The translations under genes were made by a program, and so were the position numbers. From the NCBI GenBank assembly GCA_023055355.1, contig JALJCS010000001.1:95279381-95343380 (forward strand): a stretch of DNA of 64,000 bases, in the 5' to 3' direction. This stretch comes from Agelaius tricolor. Taxonomy: Eukaryota; Chordata; Aves; Passeriformes; Icteridae. The notes under the pieces are model-generated. The model was not told the origin of the DNA. It saw nothing but the letters and a program-made list of their open reading frames with translations, and did not search any database. Shown one piece after another: positions 12,201 through 24,065 of the stretch (position 1 is the first letter of the stretch; every line of letters begins with the position of its first letter).

Positions 12201-15200
12201 CCAGTTAAATTTGCTCTTGAGATGTTAAGAAGCCCAAAGAACCCTTACCCAGGTAAGGGTCACTGTCAAGCAGGACAAGAGAAGAACTAAACTTCCTTGC
12301 AAGATCAAAAACAACCTTTAAAATTACAGCTATACATAGTTGTTGACCTATACATTTTTAAGTTTTCTTTTCAAGTTTTTAAGTTAACTTTTCAAGTTTC
12401 AAAGTAAAAGACAACTAAAAACTGATGTGAAATAAAACTTACTTTAAATAAAAATCAATAATAACATCATTTAAAAATTCTCCTTCATTTAGACAATGGA
12501 GGTCTTCGTTGGTCACAGAAATACCACCTTTAGCTGGAGAAGGTGGATAAACTATCAACCTGAGAAGAAAAATACATTCAATAAGAAGTTGAAATGCCAA
12601 AAACCCCTCAGAGAATTATTACAGGCAAAAATAAATATCTTACTTTTCTATAGGACCAATAAATACTGTATGTGGTTCGCCAATTTCTTCATCATCATCA
12701 AAAAATGGTAACTGTTTATTTCGTTGCTGCATTTTGGACTCAGAAGCAACCTTAAGAGAATAGAGTCAATATTAAATTGCATACTGTGCTCAATTTTATT
12801 GAAATGGCAATAAAACTTTGTGAAGTCCAGCAGTGTAATATCTGTTTTGAGAACTTCAAGCTGGAGGGTTTTTTTCTTTTCCTACCTCATCTATTACACT
12901 TAGGTCTTTGCTCATTTCTTGCAGAATCACAAAACTTTCTAAATTTTTAAAACGTAGTTTCTTTAATGAAAGCATTAATTAACGGTAACTACAACAGTGC
13001 AACTTAATTTCTTGTTTGAAATACCAGAATTTTACCAGTTGGAAAAAGTTATGTTGTCTGATTATAGTAAAGATTTCTCATCCCTTAATAATTTTCAAAT
13101 AACAACATTACTTGTGGACCATTGTATAATTTTACAATCAAACTAAACACCCTAAAAAGTACTGTGAATGTACAGACTATTTCCCATAGTTTCATAATCC
13201 ACCATAGACCAGTCTGGGAATTTTCATATAAAAGCCATCAAAAGTTGATGGAATTTTTCTTTGGCTGACTAACACACTATCCTTAGTGTATCTGTAACCC
13301 ATATAATACAATGACTTGGTTCTAAAGCAAAAACATAATTACATTTTTTATTTTGCTTTCTCTGTGAGATGGGCTTCCTTTGGAATTGTCCTCCAAGCAC
13401 TTAGTAAATGCAACAAGCCTGGCATTGGCTTCTTCGAAGGAAATTTTCACAAAGAAGTCAGAAATGTTATTTCTAATACCAATGTCCATAATTATTTTTT
13501 CAAATATTGAATTTGCATGAGGATCAAGACCAGTTTCAAAAATTAAAATTATGTACTGTTCTTCCTGACCTGCAAAAAAAGCAGAAAGAAAATTATTCAT
13601 TTAGGAATAAAATAAAATAAAGCATTGTAAAATAAAATAAAGCAATTATAAACAGATTTCATGGAATTTTAGGCCAACATGAGTACACACTATTGAAAAT
13701 GTATGTAAAAATTAATACAGATGTGAGCAGACAAGAGAGAAGGACTAACTGCCAAACCTTTTTTATCAGCATTTCCAAAGAGTGCATTCAAATTCTACCT
13801 TAATCAAGAAATGTTAAATATTACATCTGATAAATTTTTAAATGACACTAATGCCAAGCCAAAACATATTTTGAAATAGCAGCTTCGTTAACAGAGAGTA
13901 AGACTGTAACCAATATTTTCTCTTTTTCTTACTGCAGTTCCTACCCTATTATTTCACTACAATTTCAAAAATTGTATATTCAGCATTATTTCCTCTCTGA
14001 TCCTAAAAGACTGTGCTATAAAACATCACTGGTTTTGAGGAAGTTGGAGAGAATTACTCAGATCAATCAGCTGTTATATAAATATCATCCACTTTTATGA
14101 TCTGAAAAACCAAAAAGCAGTAAATTGCACTAAAAGGAATTATTCTACACAGTCAGAAAAAGTAATAGAATTCAGGCTGCAAATCCCAGTCTCATGTTGC
14201 TGCCCAACAGAGAGCTGCCAGGACCTCTTTTCTGTTTTTCATACTCAAGCATAACCATTTCCCTTTGGTCATTCTTAACCCAGCATGCTAACTCTTGAAA
14301 AAAAGAATTCTTCAGCAGCACAATTCCCAATCCAATGCACACAGAGTTTAGATATCTAACTGGCTTTTGGGTGTTCTGTTTTGGGAGCTAGGCATCTACA
14401 TACAATTGCTTACACAGCTCTGGATACAGGCTTTAATTAATTTCATTGCTTACAAAGCAGAGAGCAAGTGTGCTATCAACAAAGTGCTCCTGCATATCAA
14501 ATGCAATAAAGCAGCTGGATGTAAAACTCTGTGCCACAGCCTCAGGGAGAAGAGCTAAGTGGGGACACTGCTGAGAGCCATTCTCACACAGACATCTTTC
14601 TTCTTTTTTGTGAACACCTGTGTCCACCTGGGGTCTAATTCCTGCTCCCAGAATTTTGTCCAGGCCTCCTGCATGCTCTCCAATTACTTCCTTACAGCTC
14701 ATGCTTCTTACAGGACATGGATAAGACTCAGACTATTACACAGTATTATGGGAGCACTCAATTCTAAAATTGCTGAAAGCATTCTTCCTCTGTTTGAATG
14801 CATTCATGTATATACAAAACTATGTGTAAGTATAAATAACCAAAAAATCTAACCTGAAGAAAAGTCTATTTAAGAGAAAGAGGACTAAATGTTACATTTA
14901 ACAGGTGTGCATATTAAGATGCTAGGACCTTGCAAATTATGTAGAAATTAAATTTAATTTTAATATATACTAAGATAAGCCACATATTCTCCGAGCAGGT
15001 ATTTGTCTATCTCACATCATCATGACAAGTATGCCAGGAGAAAAAACCCCAAGCCAACCTATACAACAGTTTCTACTAAAACTAAAGCCTGTCAGCAGAA
15101 CAGCACAGATGGCAGAAGTATTAAAAAAGCTGCCATATAAATATAAAGGCTCCTATACAAAAACTAACCAAACCAACTTGCTTTAATTCAGTACAAATAT

Positions 15201-18200
15201 TAGTCAAAAAATCTGTGCTAAATTGACTGAGTGTTGTAACTAGCATGTTTCTGGACAAAGAGGATGCCCAGCTGTTCTGAACTGTACTCTTTCTCAGCCT
15301 GGGAAGGTAATAGTACTACAGCTACCCCAGCCAGCCAGTGATGACTCTTTTAGTCTTAATGCACTCGTTCATAACCCAAAACATGAAAATAAAATTTGAA
15401 GTGAATAGTAGAATAAATTTTTTTTACTTACTGTCTCCTTTGCATTCATACCAGACATTATCTTTACTCATTTTCAGTTGATCTCTCAGACTGCTACAGG
15501 TTGAAGGTACTGTTTGTAGGAAAACTACTGGCAATTTTCGGACACTGCACCATTCACATTTAGTAAGCTCTGAAGTTTTCAGGTTAATCTCTCTGATATC
15601 ACTTTCTGATTCTATGAGAAAATAATGACATATTAAAATATAATAAACATCTGTAAGTTTCCATTACAATGTCCCCCTGGATTTTAACAAGTAGTCGCTA
15701 TGTGCTCACTAAATTTCTTAAGTACTTAAAACTTTAAAATTAACGGACATGCAAGAAGTGATGGTTTTTCATGTCTTAAAAGACAGGCTAAATTCCAATG
15801 GCATCTGGAAGATGACAAGAAAGGCATCAGAAGCAAACTGTTTTCTGCCCACCAACTCTTTTCATTCCACAGAAAAAAAATCCCCACAATTTCCAGTGAT
15901 TTAAATTTGCAACTATTGCTATGACACATTTTACAGTAAGTTTGCAAAATTTTCTTTGTACATTTATCTTTGACCAAGTTCCCATATAAAAAATAACTTT
16001 AAAAAGAAGAGCATAAACACATGCAGAGAAATTATCTGATTGCCTGAGGAAATAAAGGACTACTCCTACTTTATTCCCCAAAAGAAATGTCAGTAACATG
16101 GTAGAATTTTAACACTGCATCTGATGCTGCCAATGCCAATGATAAGTTTTTCACAGATTTTATTGTATTATAAAATTTGACATAGAAGTGGATATACATG
16201 CAAAACTAAAAAAAAAAAAAAAAAAAAGTAAAGAGCTAAGTGCCCTAACAGACACAGCATTTAATGGGTCACCATCATTTTTATGCTATTGATGAATTAG
16301 GTGCCGTGGAAATAACTGCACCACACAGTTGTTTTAACTAAAACTTGACAGCTATTTTCTACCAATTATACTAAGCTCTTCAGTGTTTTATTTTTAAAAA
16401 TACGTTTAAAGCATGAAAACTCAGTTTCTGTGCATTTGTATTTTAGATGCAATATAAACTTAAACACTTGACTGAGCAAAGGCTACACTTATCTTTACAG
16501 GTTGTGAGACATTTTTCTGCATGTAATAATTACAAAATACAACAGTTCTCTTCTACAAATAACAACAGCAACATTCAACACGACTGGATCTTAAGAATGC
16601 AACTTAACATTAACAAAAGCTAACAAAACTTTTCAGGCCCAGAGGAAAACCCTACAAAAGAAAAGAAAGGAAACAGAGCAGGAGTTGTAACTCACCCTTT
16701 CCAAATTATGTCACTATTTCTTTCAGTGACATGAAATACACAACTTTCACACTAGAGACAAAACTATCAAGAGAGATCTAGACAGGAAAGGTCCAAGAAA
16801 CCAGTGTGGTTTTTACTGTCTACTTAACACCACTGAAATAAAAAGAACTAATAAAGTTTTAAAAAGCTAACATTTTACAGGAGGGTTGCTCTTGCTTTTT
16901 ATTTTTGTTAATCACTTTTGTTAAAGGGCAGGTCAAATTTCTACTCTGCATTTTCTTTTATCTGACTACAGACACCAGTATAATTTATTACATAAATGAC
17001 AAAATGAGAATAAAGGTTACATTAGGATTCACTTCTTAATACCTTTGACAGAGTTACTTAATTCAAAATAAATATATTGAGTACTAACATAAAATGAAAA
17101 ATGTACTCACCTTCTTGACTCTCTAGGCGTATTTTGATATAATCCAGGCAAAACTGAAAGACAACACAATTGTAAGATCTCACATCTTCTGCAAATTTTA
17201 ATTGCAGAAAGCCTTTGAACTGTTAGCAAACACACTTCAGTGGACTTAGTATATAAGTAATAAACATTAAAAATTAACATTTAGAATGCAAGTTTTAAGA
17301 AAAAACAAAATGTACATTTTAGCAGAACTCGAGGCAAGCACATTCTTTGCTACTCTAGTCTCTTTCAGTCATAGTGACTGTTTAAACTTTAGCTCTCTCT
17401 GAAGTACTCAGTTTTCAAAAACTTCTACAATACTCTGAAAAATAAACAAATTGTATTTCTTCAAAAGAAAATGTCATCTATCAGCCTTTAGGTAAATCAA
17501 ACAGTAGTGTTTTGTAGGGAGGTTGAAAGAACACGTAACAACACTGCTGTTTCTGTGGTTACTCCAGCAAAAAGTATCCATTCTATTCTGGCTGACTGCA
17601 TACAACTAACATTCAAGGACTCCTTGAAAACTCCATGTACCTTACAAGGCTGACCAAAAGAAAAAAAATCTGTAGAAGTAAAATTATTCACCTTTAGGAC
17701 AATACTTCTTCCTTGCACCTATCAACGTCTTGTAGTTGTTGTTTTCAATGTTTTTAACAAATGCATGCTAGCCCATAACCTCCCCCCAGCATGCAGACAA
17801 GTTCTTTCAGAGTGCTGCAGCACAACATTTCTATTAAGAACCTGAGCTAGACTGCATGTGTTAGAGCGTAGCAGTAATTTGAGATTCTCTGGAAATCACA
17901 GCCTCTGAAATTAAAGACAAACTTAACTGCTCCCAAGACAAAGGCAAAATATTATGTTGTTCAAATACAAAAATACAATATCCATCAAAGCCTGAAAAGC
18001 CAGCTGTGCAAGAGCAAGGGTACTCACAATCACAGGCTCCACGACCATTCTGCGCAGCATTCCTATTCGAATGCTTCGGCAGTTCAGGATGACGCTTTCA
18101 CAGGAGTTTTGGTAATTGAGAGGTACGGCCTCGGTTACCATCTCTTGAGAAATAACTTTGCGCCGTTTTATTGGAGTGTTAGACACAATGTTCCCAAACT

Positions 18201-21200
18201 GAAAAGTAATTTTCAGGTTTCAGAATGTCTCACCAAGGTTTATTGCTAAATAAAGCTCGCTGAAACTAATGACTAAAATTTTAGCTACTTTTCTGTTGGT
18301 CAACAGGATTACTTACTAGAGCATCCATCTCAAACATATGCAGAAGGGAGATAATTCTTAAGACTTTTTATAACACCTGAGGATGTTAATATTGCTACAT
18401 TCAAGAAGAAAATAAAAGGTAACCTGACACTTGCAGACACTTTACTGACATTTCCAAATCACAAATAGTGCTTCTAAATTACCAAAACCAATTTATCTTT
18501 TGGAACCACTATGCAGTCTAGCAAAGTGAAGTTATTTTTATTATGTTTTATTTAGATAAAAAAGCACTAATGCTGTAAAACTACCACAATGCTGGTGGTT
18601 TAATTTTTTCTTTCCATTTTTGTTAATCCAAGCTTTTGGTGACTAATTCTTGAAGTACATTGCATCACCATATTAGCAGAGTATTACAGGCCTCAAGAAA
18701 CATAAATAAATAAGCCAAATCAAACTTCCTTGAGGCATCTCTACAGAGCTAAGATGGTTTTAGGATAGATTCCAAGGTCAGAAGACTAAACATTGAAAGA
18801 AGGCCAGGTGGTGTTTGGGCCCAGTTCAAGATAAGTCTCTAGATGCTAACTGAAGCTGTAATCTCAATGAAGTATCCTGTTAACCAACAGAATTATCTTA
18901 CCAAAAAACCTATTGCAATGAAATAAAGCCTGCTCACAGCCAGCCTATAAATATATTTATTTGTTGCATTGCTTATATTGCTCTATTTTGTTGAAGGATT
19001 TTCTGTACACTAGTCTTTTCTTTGGTATTTATATTGTTTCATAAGCTGCCCATAAATAAACATTCATTTTCATTACAAAAAGCAATTAAACTCCCACATA
19101 AAAACATTCTAAGTGATTCAGTGTTTCTGTTAAGACTAAATCTCAAAAATTATGTCTAAGTCCTGAATAACTAACCTATCTTGTTAATAATTCAAAGTCT
19201 ACTTTTGGATGCTTCCTTCATTTTATACACTGAAAAAGGTAGGGATTCTAAATCCCTGTAATTAAAATGTTTTCCTAGGCCTCTTGTTGAAAAGAGCATT
19301 TCCTTTTTGTCTGCTGGACTGGATAAATATTATTAAAAGTTCAAAACAAATCAGAAACAAACAATAAAACAGCAAAGTCTGAAGTGATGCTATATTCAAC
19401 TAATCTCTTCAGTAAACAATGAATATTTTGAGAGAAAGTTGAATAAAGCTTTTTCTATTATATCTAAGAAAACTGCTCTGATATCTCCAAATCTTGGTAG
19501 GCTAAGTCAATCAATATAAAATTTGTGTTATATTTCACAAAAATTTTTTTTTATTTCCTTCATTTTCAAAAGTAAGCTTGGACTCTAAAATAATCTAACA
19601 TACAGTATTAGAACTGGTTTGTAAAGACTAGTGAACAGGAACATATGGATATACAAAAAAAACATTTGGGAGAGTTTCAGAAGTCAGACACCAGTGCCTT
19701 CACAATGCAATGCTTTCAATTAATTCAGCACATACTGCCAAAATAACTTAATTCAAGAACTATTTATAATCCAAGCTTTAAGCCTCACAGTTTTATTGCA
19801 GGCTGGAGGTTCACAGCTTCATATTTTCATACTGATAGTGGTGACTAATTATACAACGTATTATAAACATCCATAATTTCATCAACTACAGCACTAGAAT
19901 GCTGGCTTCTGAATCTCAACATAGCAAGAAGGTTTTGGCATCAGTACTTTAGTGCTCTAACTCAAAGAATTGGAAATCTGATCGGATTCTCTTGTTGAAT
20001 CAAACTCTCAATAGTGAAACTGGACAAGTGAGTCAAGAATTGTTTTAATCAGCACCATTATTCCACTACCAATTGCCACATGGAATTTATTCCTCTTCGT
20101 GGCTCACTACTGAGATGGCTTTTAGCACAGTATGAAAACTCTCCCCCTTGGCCACACTTAAGGTGTGCTCATGGAGTATTTTTTGGTCTTTGCTTATCCA
20201 ATTCTTACAGCAGTACTCAACTAAAAAACACAAGCTGCACCACAAAAGTCCTAAAATAAGTGCTATAAACTGCAAGAGTTATCAAAGCATTTTAATTTTA
20301 AAGGACCATTATTGATCCCAATGTCTCTTTTCATGTTTTACTTCAGGAAATCTCAGGCAATAGCTGGTACTGACATTCTGCTGCAAACTGAGACCTTGAG
20401 CTTCACAGAGAACCCCTGTCCAGTCTCAAAAGAGTAAACATTCAACACAGAAGCATTTATCTTAACAGCATAATTAAAATCATTTTGAATGCTTGTAAAA
20501 ATGTAATGAACACATTTTCTTATGTTTCCACTATTAAAGTATGCAGAGAGACTACTTGATGAGCTGCTGAGTAAGAAAAACAATCAAATACAGAGTCAAC
20601 TTCTGACAATACAAAACAAGCCTTCACATATTCCATTTATTATTTCATTCTGTTTTCTTTAAACAAAGCATTAAATAGTACCTGATCTTTCATTCTTGCT
20701 TTTCTTGGTAGTGTGACTGCAATTTCTGTATCTGTTGTTATACTACCTATTCTCTGTTCTATTCCACAACTGTTCTCCTTTAATGCTGCTTCCACCTTTC
20801 CTGTAGAAGGAGCTGGGGAGGAGCGGGCTGAATCTGCAGGACGAGGTGAAATGCTTTCCATGCTCCTAGTGCTGCCACTATTCTCGTCCTCATCATCATC
20901 ACTAGACAAAACAACTAAACAGAAAATATTACATTCTCAACCACTACATTTTTCTGTAACAAATTTCTTTTTTCATTTTTGGCTTTTCTTGCTAGTGTGA
21001 TGGCAATTTCCGTACTCTTGTTATACTACCTATTCTCTGTTCTATTCCACAACTGTTCTCCTTTAATGCTGCTTCCACCTTTCCTGTAGAAGGAGATAGG
21101 GAGGAGCGGGCTGAATCTGCAAGACCAGGTGAAATGCTTTCCATGCTCCTAGTGCTGCCACTATTCTTCTCCTTCTCCTCCTCATCACTAGACAAAACAA

Positions 21201-24027
21201 CTAAACAGAAAATAATTCATTCTCTACCACTATATCTTTTCATAACAGAAATTTCTTTTCAAGTAATATGTTAGAAATAATTTATGTAATTGTCCTGCAG
21301 TGCCAAGAAAATCCACATGTATAATTATATTATGTTTTTACTAATGTTTATTTGGAATCTGGTTGCAAGGACTCTCTGCCTTGTTTTTGATTTCTTGTAA
21401 CTAACTATATAAAAAAATTGAGTAACATTAATCTACCTCTAGACAGAAGTGAATGTGGTTCAGTCAAGAATTGACAGTAAGTAATACAACCTAAAAACTG
21501 ACAAGAAAAATTATGTCTGAAATCATTCAAATCAGTAGGACAACATGGTCTAATAAACTAAGCACAGAACCAGACACATAATTTCCTTTACTCCATCCTT
21601 CCTGCTTACTGAGTTTACAAAGAGAAAGCACAGAAATTAACATTTTACAAATTATGAAATTTAAACAGATAAATAGTTTAGAAGATAATTGGAAAGAAAA
21701 CACAAAATAAAAATCAAATACTGTCTTTCCGCTTGGGAGAATGAAAGATGGAATTCTGCTAAGAGTACTGGTTTTTCCAATATCCCAAACATAAATATTT
21801 TTTTAAAAACAAACAAAAGAAAAAAAGTCACAAAATAATTTTTGTTTTCCCCAATGTTCACCTTTCTTGAAGAGTACCTCTGCATATGAAAAGGAAATTA
21901 TTAAAAGTTCTGTCCCTCTTTCCCAAGAACACACACAAAAATATTCCATGCAACATCAGTTACGTAAACCTGCACAAACAGTTCCTTCATTATACAATAT
22001 TCTGTGTTTCCAGCTAATGGCTGTATTCATAAAAAGGTACTTACTTGGATCATTTAATTCAGATGGCCTTGTACTCCTCTGTCTTAAGCTTCCTGTAATT
22101 TTAGGATTTTTTGTCCCAGTTATAAGACCAATTTTTCCATTCTGTCGTAACATAGAATGTCCTACAACCTCATTACTCAGTAGAATATCCGCTGGACCTT
22201 TTCCAACAGCAGAACTATAAAACTTCTTTGTGCTGAACCCTGTACCTGAAGATTTTTGCCCTGGTGAATTCTGATGTATTGAAGAACGTGATAAAGGTCC
22301 CACAGATTCACTTAATGTTACAGTTTGTCTGGAGACTCTTTGCAAATCCTTCAGAGAAGCACTTTCACAATGTCGGCATTTGGTCTGGTTTTCATTTGCC
22401 CTCCCACAATTTGGGCATTCAGTAGAATAATCAATCTGTTCCAAAAGCTAAAGGAGAAAAAACCACACAATCAGTAATTTTAAGCAGAAAGACACAATTT
22501 CCATATCTTGTACTTGATTCAGAATTAATCATATAATCACTTAGGTTGGAAAAGACCTTTAATATCATCAAGTCCAATTATTAACACAACTCTCATCACT
22601 AAACCATATCCCCAGGTGCCACATCTACATGTCTTTTAAATATCTCTGGGGACAGTGACTCAACCACACGCCTGGCCATCCTCTTCCAATGCTTGAAAAC
22701 CCTTCTGGTGAAAAAATTTTTCATAATATCCAGTGGAAATTGACAACACTACATTAGCCATTACAGTGAGTAGAGAAAGCAAACATTAAAAGACAGCTTA
22801 ATTTTTTATTACATTTAAGAAAATGAAAAATGTTCTAAAAGGAACAAATGCCATTTGTTACAATTTTTTAAAGTGATTCATGTTGGACAATTCCGTTTTT
22901 TCTTCTTGCATTTTCTTCCATAAACAGAACCTTGCACACTGTTCAGATACATATATCCATCAGCAAGATGGTCCAATTACACTATTTCTGTAAAAACAGT
23001 TCCATGGGACAAAATAACCTACAGATCCTTGGAGCAATACTGGAGAGATATGAAGAAACCTTGTAGGTCCAACTTATCTGTCCTACCAAGGTATCTTTTA
23101 ACAGCCCAGAAAGGCATGCAAGAAAATTCACTCCTCAAGGGAGATGAAGAAAAGGTAAAGTACATATTATTGCTCTAGAGTCCTGTGTCACAGAGAAGAA
23201 AATAGGACTTGAGGAATAGGAGTTCCCCAAACTTTCAAGAAGCAAGCAGGGGTTAAACAAAAAAATGTATCCTATCACTACAAAGACAGATGTCTTTTGT
23301 TTTTCTCACATTTACTAGGTCCCACTTAGTTTTGTATTATAAGTGTAGAACTTGGACTTCTATAACACATAAACTACAGAAGGAGTACCAAAGTGAATAC
23401 AGGACATCTTTAGAGATGAAAATTTAGTGCATGTTATTTTCTCCTGGAGCACTGAATTCAAACAACGTAACCAGTGTACTGTGAACTACTGAAGGCAACA
23501 AATACCTACATCCCACCAAAAACTTTCAGTATCTACTCTGAAAACAGCTTTCACAATTTACACCTCTCGCCACTCTCCTAGCCATGAACATGCCTCCAAA
23601 AGAGGACTTCCACAAGTGTGGTAAGTAATTTCAAACCCCAAATTTCAAAATCAAAATCATACAATGAGAACATATTATTTTTACAAAATTTCTGTAATTT
23701 AACAAAGCTACACATACGGTAGAGAAACAGAAGCAAAAAACCCCAAGTGTATAAAATATATCAGACCCTTGAAATCTGAGCTGTGGGATGATAGCAAGCT
23801 ACAATGTAAACCAGCACTGTGCCTCAGTGCTGTTACAGGATGTAGTTCTCAGAAAGATACTGCTTATCTTAAGTATAGAGTAATCGCACCCCTCTACTTC
23901 AACTACATGCCAAAAATTTTAAACCAGTTTTTTATTAACATCACATTAATTAACTAAATAAGCAATGGAAATGCCAAGGAGCAGTACCAGGTGTTTCAAA
24001 CAAAAGCTAAGCATATATAAAAATCAT

Positions 24028-24065
<38 letters not shown>

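Noticed and set aside
20713..21000. Plus-strand open frame over E10 and part of its duplicate
   Set aside because: Reverse-strand shadow of the exon; the serine runs come from the GAN/TCN acidic codon repeats.
24031..24061. Poly-A tail of a processed retrogene on the minus strand
   Set aside because: No AATAAA-like signal or coding body next to it and no clear flanking duplication, so kept only as a homopolymer.
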